NCBI GenBank assembly: GCA_014138725.1
Contig: JACJID010000006.1
Coordinates: 494,001 to 558,000 of the forward strand
Length of the DNA stretch: 64,000 bases
Source: Kutzneria viridogrisea
GTDB taxonomy: Bacteria; Actinomycetota; Actinomycetes; Mycobacteriales; Pseudonocardiaceae
Reading direction: 5' to 3'
The notes under the pieces are model-generated. The model saw nothing but the letters and a program-made list of their open reading frames with translations. It was not told where the DNA came from and ran no database searches. Within the stretch, counting starts at the first letter, position 1. Every line of letters starts with the position of its first letter. Of this stretch, positions 18,427-26,894 are shown one piece after another. The position numbers were made by a program, and so were the translations under genes.

Positions 18427-19190
18427 TGCCGGTGCTCTCGGTGCTGACCGCGGCCCACGCCGGACGCGGCCCGCTGCTGGCGGCGGCCGGGGAAAGCCTT
18501 GCCGCGCAACAACTCCCGATCGGCTGGCGGTTGGAGTGGGTTGTCCAGGAGGACGGTCCGAGCCCGCACCTGGCCGAGGTCCTCGGGCAGTTCCCGTTCG
18601 CTCGGCTGGGGACCAACAACGGCCAGCTCGGCATCGCCATGACCCGCAACCTGGCGCTGACCAGGGTGTCCGGCGAGCTCGTGCACGTGCTGGACTCCGA
18701 CGACCTGCTCTTGCCGGGTGCGCTCGCCACGGCGCTGGCGGCCTTCGAGCGGCACCCGGAGATCCACTGGGTGGCGGCGCAGGCCGACGACCTGATGCCC
18801 GACGGCGCGCGAGTGCCCTACCCGCTGGCCTTCCGCACCGGCTACGTGCGGGCAGGTGAGATCAACACGTTCACCGCCGAGCACGACGAGCCGCCGATCT
18901 CCTGCGCCGGGCTGACCGCGCGCACGGCCACGCTGCGCGCGCTCGGCGGGTACGCGGCCAACCCCTGCTCCGAGGACGTGGCCCTGTTCACGGCGATGGC
19001 CGAGCTGACCCCCGGCTGGATCACCCCGGAGATCACCTGGCTGATCCGCCAGCACGAGCGGCGCACCACGCGCGGCGAGGGCTGGCGACGGCTGCGCGCG
19101 GCCTCGGTGGCCATGGTGCACCAACGCCTGGCCGCCCAGCGCTCGGTCGGCCTGCGACTGGGCGCGGCTCAGCCGCAGGGCGGGTTGTAG
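18426..19190 (+). CDS. GT2-family glycosyltransferase, second of a tandem pair
   Basis: 254 residues starting MPVLSVLTAAHAGRG. It aligns with the preceding protein over its whole length: SLAAQQLPIGW/SLAAQRLPEGW, WVVQEDG, TRVSGELVHVLDSDDLLLP, AALAAFERHPEIHW and LTPGWITPEITWLIRQHER. The metal motif is LDSDD. The pair is a clear tandem duplication with divergence in the acceptor half (residues 130-180). Its last 22 bases overlap the end of the convergent WD40 gene, which leaves no room for an intergenic terminator. Confidence 0.85.
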   Translation: MPVLSVLTAAHAGRGPLLAAAGESLAAQQLPIGWRLEWVVQEDGPSPHLAEVLGQFPFARLGTNNGQLGIAMTRNLALTRVSGELVHVLDSDDLLLPGALATALAAFERHPEIHWVAAQADDLMPDGARVPYPLAFRTGYVRAGEINTFTAEHDEPPISCAGLTARTATLRALGGYAANPCSEDVALFTAMAELTPGWITPEITWLIRQHERRTTRGEGWRRLRAASVAMVHQRLAAQRSVGLRLGAAQPQGGL

Positions 19191-22100
19191 GCCAGCTGTG
19201 GCAGGTGCAGGTGCCATACCTGCTCGGTCAGCACACCGCGGGTGACCGCGCAGATCCGGCTCTCCGCGTGCGCGGGGTCCAGGTCCCACAGCCGCACGGC
19301 CTTGTCCTCGCCGAAGCTGGCCACGGTGCCGCCGCCCGGGCTGAGGGCCACCGTGTAGTACGTGCCGGGCCGGGCGGCCAGCGAGGAGCCGATCGGCGCG
19401 GGAGCGGCCGGGTTCGACACGTCCCACAGCCGGATCGACTGGTCACCGGAGCCGGTGGCCAGCACGTGCCCGTCGGCGCTGAACGACAGCGAGGGGATGC
19501 CCTTGGTGTAGCCGTCCAGCGAGGGGCCCAGCGGCCGCAGTCGGGTCGGGTCGGTCACGTCCCACAGCCGCACCTGCTTGTCCTCGCCGCCGGTGGCCAG
19601 CACCCGGCCGTCCGGGGACAGCGCGAAAGCCAGCACCCCGCCGCCGTGTGCCCGCACCGAGGGGCCCCGCGGGTGGGGGTGCGTCGGGTCGCTGAGGTCC
19701 CAGGCCTGGATGTCGTTGGCCGCGTACCCGGTGAACAGGGTGCGGCTGTCGCTGCTGAAGGCCGCGGCGTAGATGTAGCCGTGCCTGCTGGGCATGGGGG
19801 CGCCGACCTTCCTCGGCGCGGTGCGGTCGCTGATGTCCCACAGCTGCACGTTGGCGTCGTCCACGTCGGCGGCCAGCAGGCGACCGTCCGGGCTGAGCGC
19901 CAGCGAGGAGGAGTACCGGGTGCCGAGCGGGATCGGCGGGGCCCAGCGCGTGGGGTGCACGGGATCGGTGAGGTTCCACAGCTGGAGCTGCTTGTCGGAG
20001 GTGGTCGCCGCGAGCAGGCGGCCGTCCCGGCTGAAGGCCAGCTTGTCGGCCCCGCCCGCGCCGGTGGCCAGCGGCGGGCCCAGCGGCTTGGGGTCCCGCT
20101 GGTCGCTGGTGTCCCACAGCCCCACGGTGCCGTCCGGCGAGCCGGTGGCCAGCAGCTTGCCGCCCGGCTGGTACACGATCGGGCCGGGGCCCCGGCCGTG
20201 CCGCACCAGCACCTGCTCGGGCAGCGACCACAGCCGCACCGTGCCCTCGTTGGCCCCGACCGCCAGCAGGCTGTCGTCGGGGTTGAAGCCCACGGCGAAC
20301 TGGCTGGAGCCCGAGGCCAGTGCGGGGCCGAGCTGCTCGGGTTCGGTCGGGTCGGCGATGTTCCACAGCCGGGCGGCGCCGTCGGACCCCGAGCTGGCCA
20401 GCACCGGCTCGGTACTGGCGAAGGCCACCGACCAGACGGGACCCGCGCCCGGGGCCAGCGGCAGGCCCAGTGCGCCGACCTGGCCCGGGTTGGTCACGTC
20501 GAACAGCCGGATCGTGCCGTCCTCGCAGCCGCTGGCCAGCATCCGGCCGTCCCTGCTGAAGGCGACCGAGTGCACGGTGCCGCCGAACCCGCCGATCGGC
20601 TCCCCGATCTTGACCGGGTTCGCGGGATCGCGCACGTCCCACAGCTGCACGGACTTGTCGTCCCCGCCGGCGGCCAGCAGGTGGCCGTCCGGGCTGAACG
20701 CCACCGAGCGCACCGGGGTGGTCCTGCTGCCGAACGGCGGGCTGTAGGCCACCGCGTGCGCCGGGTCGCGCACGTCCCACAGCCGCACGTCGTGGAACTC
20801 GTCGGCGCTGGCCAGCGTGTGCCCGTCCGGGCTGAAGGCCACCAGGTAGATCGTGCCGTCCGTGCCGCCCAGCGGCTGCCCCAGTTCGCGGGGGTGCGCC
20901 GGGTCTGAGACGTCGAACAGCCGGATCAGGTGGTTGTCCCCGGCGGCGGCCAGCACCGTGCCGTCCGGGCTGAACACCGCGGAGCTGACCCAGCTGCTGA
21001 ACCCGGTGATCGGCTCACCGATCGGGGTGGGCGCGGAACGGTCGGTCACGTCCCACAGCCGCACCGTGTTGTCGTAGCTGGCGGTGGCCAGCACCTTGCC
21101 GTTCGGGCTGAACGTGGTCAGGTACACCGCGCCCCGGTGCGCCGCCAGGGTGCTGGACAGCGGGGTGAACTGGGTGGACAGCACCCGGCTTCGCACGGCC
21201 TGGTCCTCGGGGCGCAGTCGGCGGGCCACCAGGTCCAGCTGGGCCGACAGCGAGGGGTCGGTGGCGGCCAGCCGGTCGGCCTCGGCCACCACCTGGGCGT
21301 ACTGCGCCTCATCGCGCTGCTGCTGGGCCACCGCCGCCATGGTCGCCGCGAACAGGGCGAACACCACCAGCAGCAGCACCGCGCTGCGGGTGAACCACTT
21401 CATCCGCCTGCGGTGCCGGGCCGAGGAGCCCAGGAAGTCGCGGCCCACGGCGCTGAGCGTGGCGGCCCCCGTCTGCTGGGACCACTGCAACGCGGTCTCC
21501 AGCCGCCCACCCCGGTACAGCAGGGAGTTGTCCCTGTTCTCGGCGTCCCAGCCCGCCGAGTCCTCCTCGATCCGCTGCCGCAGCACGTTGCCCGCGCGGT
21601 CGCGGTCGATCCAGCCGCGCAACCGGGGCCAGGCCTGCAACAGCGCCTCGTGGGTGATCTCCACCGACTCGGCGTCCAGGGTCACCAGCCGGGCCCTGGC
21701 CAGCACCTCCAGTGCCGACTCCGTGGGCCGGGGACTGACCGCCTGGCCGATCACCTCCTGGCGGGTGGACCTGCGCCGGGTGTCCTGGCTGTCCTGGCCG
21801 ACGTGCACCAGCCGCAGCAGCACCAGGCGGGCCGCCTCCTGCCCGGCCCTGTCCAGGTCGGCCCAGGCCCGTTCGGCGGTGGCGGCCACCGCGCCCTGGA
21901 TGCCGCCCGCCGCCCGGTACCCGGCCACGGTCAGCCGGCCGCCCTGCCTGCGCTGCCAGGTGGCCAGCAGGGCGTGCGACAGCAGCGGCAGCGCGCCCGC
22001 GTCGTAGGCCCCCTGACCGGCCCGGACCCGCCCGCGCCCGGTGCTCACGCCCAGGTCCCGCAGCATCAGGTCGACCAGCCCGCTCTCCAGTTGCAGGCCG

Positions 22101-23200
22101 ACCGCCCGCGCCGGGCGGGCCACCGCCTCCCGCAGCTCGGCCGAGGTCATCGCGCCCAGCACCATCTGGCGCTCCTGCAACGCCTCGGCCAGCACCGGGT
22201 AGTCCAGGCAGCGGCCGTAGAAGTCCGCGCGCACGCCCAGCACCACCAGGGCGGGCGCCACCCCGCCGGGCACCGCCGCCGTGCTCGCCGCGTGCAGCAG
22301 CTCCACGTAGGCCCGCCGCTCGGCCTCGTCCCGGGCCAGCGTGAAGGTCTCCTCGAACTGGTCGACCACCAGCACCGGCCGTGGGCCACCGGGGCAGGTC
22401 CGCGCGCCGAAGGCCGTCAGTGCCTCGCGCACACCGCTGGTGAACCGTTCGTCTGTGGTGAACCCCTCCTCCCCGTCCTCGGCCGTCGAACCCAGTACCG
22501 CCCCCAGCTCGGGCACCGCCCTGGCCAGCTCCTTGACCGGGTCCGCGGTGGGCGTCACCAGCACCACCGCCCGCCCGGGCCCGCCCTCGGTCAGCGCGGG
22601 CAGCAACCCCGCCCGCAGCAGCGAGGACTTGCCCGCGCCCGAGGCGCCGACCAGCACCACGATGCCGCCGGTGTCCGAGGCCGCGCCGAGCCGGGCCACC
22701 AGCGCCGAGGTGCTGCGCTCCCGGCCGAAGAACCACCGCGTGTCCTCCTGCCGGAACACCGCGAGTCCACGGTAGGGGCAGGCACTGACATCCTCGGCGG
22801 GTTCCTCGGCGGGCGGCGGCTGCGCCTCGGGCCCGGCAGCCTTGCCGGCCTCGGCCACGGCCGGGCTGGCCAGGGCCTGCTCCCACAGGACCCGCCAGTC
22901 GTCCAGGTCGTACAGGCCGTCCAGCACGGGTTGGGCGCGCAGCTTGCGGGCCTCGCCGACGAGCACCTCCAGCACCACGGCCAGCGCCGAGAACCGGGCG
23001 GGCACGTTGCGGCCGCGCCGCCAGTCGCTGACCCGCTGGGCGGGCACCCGCAGCGGCCTGCCCCGCTCGTCGACCCTGCGCGCCCTGGCCACCGACTCGG
23101 TCACCCGCTTGAGGGGTGGGTCGCCCGCCTCGGCGTAGAGCAGCGCGAACCGCTCCGCGAACATCCCGCGAGGACCCTTGCCGGGAGCGGGAGTACCCAT
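19169..23200 (-). CDS. Giant HTH-nSTAND1-WD40 signalling protein
   Basis: 1343 residues. Residues 1-100 are an XRE-like HTH region (VPAQRVSDWRRGRNVPARFS). Residues 145-560 hold an nSTAND1-type NTPase with Walker A GASGAGKSS (185-193) and Walker B VLVVDQFEE. A single membrane segment lies at about 600-623 (SAVLLLVVFALFAATMAAVA). From about residue 690 to the end there are fourteen WD40 repeats, most ending in LWDV or a variant plus a DPxxP linker; this suits two seven-bladed propellers. Many repeats share the FSPDGxLLA signature, so internal duplication is recent. Such proteins are thought to be ligand-triggered switches. The target is unknown; the neighbouring GT2 pair is convergent, not co-transcribed. 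Confidence 0.9.
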   Translation of the reverse strand: MGTPAPGKGPRGMFAERFALLYAEAGDPPLKRVTESVARARRVDERGRPLRVPAQRVSDWRRGRNVPARFSALAVVLEVLVGEARKLRAQPVLDGLYDLDDWRVLWEQALASPAVAEAGKAAGPEAQPPPAEEPAEDVSACPYRGLAVFRQEDTRWFFGRERSTSALVARLGAASDTGGIVVLVGASGAGKSSLLRAGLLPALTEGGPGRAVVLVTPTADPVKELARAVPELGAVLGSTAEDGEEGFTTDERFTSGVREALTAFGARTCPGGPRPVLVVDQFEETFTLARDEAERRAYVELLHAASTAAVPGGVAPALVVLGVRADFYGRCLDYPVLAEALQERQMVLGAMTSAELREAVARPARAVGLQLESGLVDLMLRDLGVSTGRGRVRAGQGAYDAGALPLLSHALLATWQRRQGGRLTVAGYRAAGGIQGAVAATAERAWADLDRAGQEAARLVLLRLVHVGQDSQDTRRRSTRQEVIGQAVSPRPTESALEVLARARLVTLDAESVEITHEALLQAWPRLRGWIDRDRAGNVLRQRIEEDSAGWDAENRDNSLLYRGGRLETALQWSQQTGAATLSAVGRDFLGSSARHRRRMKWFTRSAVLLLVVFALFAATMAAVAQQQRDEAQYAQVVAEADRLAATDPSLSAQLDLVARRLRPEDQAVRSRVLSTQFTPLSSTLAAHRGAVYLTTFSPNGKVLATASYDNTVRLWDVTDRSAPTPIGEPITGFSSWVSSAVFSPDGTVLAAAGDNHLIRLFDVSDPAHPRELGQPLGGTDGTIYLVAFSPDGHTLASADEFHDVRLWDVRDPAHAVAYSPPFGSRTTPVRSVAFSPDGHLLAAGGDDKSVQLWDVRDPANPVKIGEPIGGFGGTVHSVAFSRDGRMLASGCEDGTIRLFDVTNPGQVGALGLPLAPGAGPVWSVAFASTEPVLASSGSDGAARLWNIADPTEPEQLGPALASGSSQFAVGFNPDDSLLAVGANEGTVRLWSLPEQVLVRHGRGPGPIVYQPGGKLLATGSPDGTVGLWDTSDQRDPKPLGPPLATGAGGADKLAFSRDGRLLAATTSDKQLQLWNLTDPVHPTRWAPPIPLGTRYSSSLALSPDGRLLAADVDDANVQLWDISDRTAPRKVGAPMPSRHGYIYAAAFSSDSRTLFTGYAANDIQAWDLSDPTHPHPRGPSVRAHGGGVLAFALSPDGRVLATGGEDKQVRLWDVTDPTRLRPLGPSLDGYTKGIPSLSFSADGHVLATGSGDQSIRLWDVSNPAAPAPIGSSLAARPGTYYTVALSPGGGTVASFGEDKAVRLWDLDPAHAESRICAVTRGVLTEQVWHLHLPQLAYNPPCG

Positions 23201-23419
23201 CGGCTGGCCTGCCGTCCTTCCTGCGAACCTGGTGCGCGGATCCGGACCGGAAAACTCCGGAACTACAGCTGATCAGGCATTTTACGGGCTCCGGACGGGC
23301 CCGTCGGGTGGGGTCCCCGCCGGTCGTTGACATCATCTCTGCGTGCCGCGGGGACAGCGTCGAGGTGGGGAAACCGGAGCCGGAACGGCGGCACGAGACG
23401 GCCTGGAGTCCAGTAGCTT

Positions 23420-23515
23420 CTGAGGAACAGAGGGGTTTCCTCAGCAGAGGGTTCCCGGTCGTCAGGAGGGGGCCACCGGGGGGAGGAAGACCCGCGGCGC
23501 GGCGGGTCCTCCCCC
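23420..23515. promoter_or_regulatory. Two leader hairpins upstream of the PPOX flavoprotein gene
   Basis: CTGAGGAA (23420-23427) pairs with TTCCTCAG (23437-23444). Further on, a G-rich arm (23479-23495, ending GACCCGC) pairs with GCGGGTCCTCCCCC (23502-23515). The second lies about 40 bp before the GTG start and could be an attenuator, or a terminator for an unknown upstream transcript. A TTGACA-like box at about 23324 may be the -35 element. The 320 bp between the divergent WD40 and PPOX genes contain no convincing gene. Confidence 0.4.
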
Positions 23516-23554
23516 TGTGTAGTGCCCGCTCGACAAGAGGGGGCGGTGGCACTC

Positions 23555-24184
23555 GTGGACACAACCGGACTGGTCGAGATCACCACGCGCGACGAGCTGG
23601 AGAGCGTGGTGGGGCTGCCGATCAAGCGGGTGGCCGAGAAGGGCCGTGACCACCTGCACGAGGTGGACCGCGCCTGGCTGGCGCACTCGCCGTTCTGCCT
23701 GGTCGCCACCTCCGCCGCGGACGGCAGCTGCGACGTGTCCCCGAAGGGCGATCCGCCCGGGTTCACCCTGGTGCTCGACGAGCGCACGATCGTGCTGCCC
23801 GAGCGTCCCGGCAACCGCAGGGCCGACGGCTTCCACAACCTGCTGACCAACCCGCACATCGGCCTGATCTACCTGCTGCCCGGCCGTGGGGACACGCTGC
23901 GCGTCAACGGCCGGGCCAGGCTGCTGCGCGAGGCCCCGTTCTTCGACCGGATGGTGGTCAAGGGGCACCGGCCCGAGCTGGCGGTGCTGGTGGAGATCGA
24001 GGAGGTCTTCCACCACTGCGCGAAGGCGTTCCTGCGGTCGGCCCTGTGGCGGCCGGAGACCTGGGGCGCCGGGCAGGTGCCCAGCCGTGCGGTCATCGCC
24101 AAGCTGCTGGAACGGCCCGAGGACTCGCTGGCCGAACTGGAGTCCTACTACGGCCCCGACTACGCGTCGAAGCTGTACGGCTGA
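23555..24184 (+). CDS. PPOX-type FMN-binding flavoprotein (MSMEG_1061-like)
   Basis: 209 residues from GTG 23555; GTG 23546 is an alternative, but the ribosome site AGAGGGGG nearly touches it. The split-barrel flavin domain is recognisable in AHSPFCLVATSAADGSCDVSPKGDPPGF, LPERPGNRRADGF (phosphate-binding loop) and NPHIGLIYLLPGRGDTLRVNG. The C-terminal FLRSALWRPETWG segment is typical of the MSMEG_1061 subgroup of pyridoxamine-phosphate-oxidase-like proteins. It is probably a cytoplasmic FMN- or F420-dependent reductase. It stands alone, just upstream of the carboxylase/thioesterase cassette. Confidence 0.83.
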   Translation: MDTTGLVEITTRDELESVVGLPIKRVAEKGRDHLHEVDRAWLAHSPFCLVATSAADGSCDVSPKGDPPGFTLVLDERTIVLPERPGNRRADGFHNLLTNPHIGLIYLLPGRGDTLRVNGRARLLREAPFFDRMVVKGHRPELAVLVEIEEVFHHCAKAFLRSALWRPETWGAGQVPSRAVIAKLLERPEDSLAELESYYGPDYASKLYG

Positions 24185-24218
24185 TTTTGGGAATTCACTC
24201 GAAACCTGACCGCATCCC

Positions 24219-24290
24219 TTGACAGTCATATTGGGCCGATAAGACATTCGTAGGGGCTCCCACGTGCGAAGATAGGGGTTGTTGACCCCT
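24219..24290 (+). promoter_or_regulatory. Promoter and inverted-repeat operator of the carboxylase-thioesterase unit
   Basis: TTGACA (24219-24224) is a consensus -35 box; TAAGAC (24240-24245) or AGACAT (24242-24247) is the likely -10. Downstream, AGGGGT (24274-24279) and ACCCCT (24285-24290) form a 6-bp inverted repeat within GATAGGGGTTGTTGACCC. Nearly the same sequence (GATAGGGGTTGT, two bases, ACCC) recurs at 27627-27644 before the two-component genes, so one regulator may bind both. The ATG of the carboxylase gene is 85 bp further on. Confidence 0.5.
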
Positions 24291-24374
24291 GCCGTGCTGG
24301 TTAGCCTCGCATTGTTTCTGCCGGTCTGGAACAGCTGCCCGAATGCTGTTTCTCATCCTGAAGGGGTGGGATGG

Positions 24375-25808
24375 ATGACTGTCCTCGCTGGTCAACCGGA
24401 GGTCACCGGCGAACTGGACCCGCGTGATCCACTCGCCCGGCTGGGACAGCTGCTCGACGTGGGGTCCATCGAGGACCTCAAGCCGCGCGACTCCAGCACC
24501 ATTCACGTGGTGCGCGGGCGTATCGACGGCAGCCCGGTGATCGCGTACTGCTCGGACGCCACCCGGGTGGGCGGCGCGCTGGGCTGGGGCGACGCCATGC
24601 ACATCGTGGACGCGATCAATCGGGCGGTGCACGACCGCGTGCCGGTGATCGGCGTCTGGCACTCCGGCGGGGCCAAGCTCACCGAGGGCGTGCTGTCCAT
24701 GGACGGGGTGGGCCAGATGTTCGCGGCCATGACCCGTGCCTCGGGCAAGGTGCCGCAGATCTCCGTGGTGCTCGGGCCCGCCGCCGGTGCCGCCGCCTAC
24801 GGTCCCGCGCTGACCGACCTGGTGATCATGTCGGAGACCGGGCGCATGTTCGTGACCGGCCCGGACGTGGTCCGCACGGTCACCGGCGAGGAGATCGACA
24901 TGCCCGGCCTCGGCGGTGTCGAGGCGCACGGCAAGCGCTCCGGGGTGGTGCACGTGACCACCGCCACCGAGCAGGAGGCGTTCACCAGGACCCGGCGCAT
25001 CGTGGGCATGTTCGCCCGGCCCGGCGTGTTCGACCTGAAGGACGCCGCGGACACCGGCACCGACCTGTCCGCGCTGCTGCCGGACAACCCGCGCCGCGCC
25101 TACGACGTGCGCGTGCTGCTGCGGGAACTGCTCGACACCGACATCAACGGCGTGGTCTTCGAGGAGCTCCAGGCCAAGTGGGCGGCCAACGTGGTGATCG
25201 GCCTGGGCCGCCTCGCCGGGCGCACCGTGGGCGTCATCGCGAACAACCCGATGCGCAAGGGCGGCTGCCTGGACTCGCTGTCGGCGGAGAAGGCGGCCCG
25301 CTTCGTGCGGCTGTGCGACAGCTTCGGCATCCCGCTGGCCGTGGTCGTGGACGTGCCCGGCTACCTGCCCGGGGTCGGCCAGGAGTGGGGCGGGGTCATC
25401 CGGCGCGGCGCCAAGCTGCTCTACGCCTTCGCCGAGGCCGTGGTCCCCAGGGTGACGCTGGTGACCCGCAAGTCCTACGGCGGGGCCTACATCGCGATGA
25501 ACTCCCGCTCGCTGGGCGCCACCACGGTGCTGGCCTGGCCCGCGGCCGAGGTGGCCGTGATGGGCGCCGAGGCGGCGGTGGGCATCCTGCACCGCAAGAA
25601 GCTCGCGGCCGTGCCAGAGTCGGAGCGTGAGGCGCTGCGCGCCGAGCTGATCGCCGAGCACACCCGCATCGCGGGCGGGGTGGAGCGCGGCATGGAGATC
25701 GGTGTGATCGACGAGGTGATCGAGCCCGCACAGACCAGGCACCGGCTGGCCGAGGCGCTGGCGACCGCGCCAGCGGGCCGGGGCCACCACGGCAACATCC
25801 CGCTCTGA
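24375..25808 (+). CDS. Acyl-CoA carboxylase carboxyltransferase (beta) subunit
   Basis: 477 residues, slightly shorter than the usual 510-530 of PccB/AccD-type subunits, with a short N-terminus (MTVLAGQPEVTGELDPRDP). It has both crotonase-like halves. The N-half contains WHSGGAKLTEG and LGPAAGAAAYGPAL; the C-half has NNPMRKGGCLD, VVVDVPGYLPG, TLVTRKSYGGAYIAM, and AWPAAEVAVMGAEAAVGI with the conserved Asp/Glu environment for acyl-CoA selectivity. It moves carboxyl groups from biotin to propionyl- or acetyl-CoA, making (methyl)malonyl extender units. The biotin subunit is not nearby. It is followed after 27 bp by a type II thioesterase, an arrangement suited to polyketide supply. Confidence 0.87.
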   Translation: MTVLAGQPEVTGELDPRDPLARLGQLLDVGSIEDLKPRDSSTIHVVRGRIDGSPVIAYCSDATRVGGALGWGDAMHIVDAINRAVHDRVPVIGVWHSGGAKLTEGVLSMDGVGQMFAAMTRASGKVPQISVVLGPAAGAAAYGPALTDLVIMSETGRMFVTGPDVVRTVTGEEIDMPGLGGVEAHGKRSGVVHVTTATEQEAFTRTRRIVGMFARPGVFDLKDAADTGTDLSALLPDNPRRAYDVRVLLRELLDTDINGVVFEELQAKWAANVVIGLGRLAGRTVGVIANNPMRKGGCLDSLSAEKAARFVRLCDSFGIPLAVVVDVPGYLPGVGQEWGGVIRRGAKLLYAFAEAVVPRVTLVTRKSYGGAYIAMNSRSLGATTVLAWPAAEVAVMGAEAAVGILHRKKLAAVPESEREALRAELIAEHTRIAGGVERGMEIGVIDEVIEPAQTRHRLAEALATAPAGRGHHGNIPL

Positions 25809-25835
25809 CCGCCGATCAAGAGGAAAACCACAGCC

Positions 25836-26582
25836 ATGACCACCCAACTGGACAGCGGCCTGTGGCTGCGCAGGTACCACCCCGCCGAGCCGGGCGCGGT
25901 GCGCCTGGTCTGCCTGCCGCACGCGGGCGGCTCGGCCAGCTTCTTCTTCCCGGTGTCCAAGGCACTGGCGCCGAAGCTGGACGTGATCTCCGTGCAGTAC
26001 CCGGGCCGCCAGGACCGCAGGGCCGACCCCTGCATCGACTCCATCGCGGAGCTGGCCGACCGGGTGTACGAGGAGCTGGTCCCGCAGACCGAGCAGCCCT
26101 TCGCCTTCTTCGGCCACAGCATGGGCGCGACCCTGGCCTTCGAGGTGGCGCTGCGGCTGGAGCAGCGGCTGGGCCGCGTGCCGGTGGCCCTGTTCGCCTC
26201 GGGCAGGCGGGCGCCCTCGGCGCACCGCGAGGAGTTCGTGCACCTGCGCGACGACGACGGGCTGGTGGCCGAGCTCAAGCAGCTCAGCGGCACCGACTCG
26301 AAGGTGCTCGGCGACGAGGAGGTGCTGCGCATGGTGCTGCCCGCCATCCGCGGCGACTACAAGGCCGCCGAGACCTACCGCTACCAGCCGGGGCCCAAGC
26401 TGAGCTGCCCGGTCACGGTGCTGGTTGGCGACGCGGACCCGAAGGTGGACCTGGCCGAGGCGCGGGCCTGGCAGGAGCACACCACCGGGGACTTCGAGCT
26501 GAAGGTCTACCCGGGCGGGCACTTCTACCTGGCCTCCCGCCAGGCCGAGGTGCTCGGCGTGATCTCCGCCCAGCTGGGCTGA
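25836..26582 (+). CDS. Type II thioesterase, intact catalytic triad
   Basis: 248 residues of the alpha/beta-hydrolase editing thioesterase family. N-terminal LVCLPHAGGSA is the oxyanion strand; nucleophile Ser in GHSMGA; Asp in GDADPKV; His in PGGHFYL. YPGRQDR is also typical. Such enzymes remove wrong or stalled acyl groups from carrier proteins of PKS and NRPS lines. It is co-transcribed with the carboxyltransferase. A paralogue with altered triad is encoded at 34062-34871. No PKS or NRPS gene is in the window, so the line it serves lies elsewhere. Confidence 0.93.
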   Translation: MTTQLDSGLWLRRYHPAEPGAVRLVCLPHAGGSASFFFPVSKALAPKLDVISVQYPGRQDRRADPCIDSIAELADRVYEELVPQTEQPFAFFGHSMGATLAFEVALRLEQRLGRVPVALFASGRRAPSAHREEFVHLRDDDGLVAELKQLSGTDSKVLGDEEVLRMVLPAIRGDYKAAETYRYQPGPKLSCPVTVLVGDADPKVDLAEARAWQEHTTGDFELKVYPGGHFYLASRQAEVLGVISAQLG

Positions 26583-26737
26583 GTGGGCCGTTCGGGCCGC
26601 CCCGCCTAGACGAAAGTCGCTGCGGGGCGTCCCTCGTCGCACTTTGGTCAGCCATATCGCCGACCTTCGTGGACTGGCGCGGCAACGGTCCCCGGCGATT
26701 GAATCCGCTGCATGCGGAAATGTGCCGGGGCAATGCC

Positions 26738-26765
26738 GGTTCGCGTGAACCTCAGTTCCGTGAAC
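26738..26765. promoter_or_regulatory. Two adjacent inverted repeats in the gap before the ABC ATPase gene
   Basis: GGTTC-gcgt-GAACC (26738-26751) and GTTC-cgt-GAAC (26755-26765) stand side by side three bases apart and look like a double operator. The 312 bp between the thioesterase stop and the ATPase start hold no convincing gene. Confidence 0.4.
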
Positions 26766-26894
26766 CGGCGTGTACTGGCTCGTCTCATGCAACCCCCCGC
26801 ATCCCTGGCAGGTCGGTGCGCGGTCCGCACCCGCGGGGGGCACGACGCAGAACGGACTTTGCGCGCTGTGGGGGAACGCGATCCGAACGGCGGT

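Noticed and set aside
26712-26894. A longer N-terminus for the degenerate ABC ATPase
   Set aside because: The extra residues do not resemble any ABC N-terminus and would overlap the paired inverted repeats at 26738-26765.
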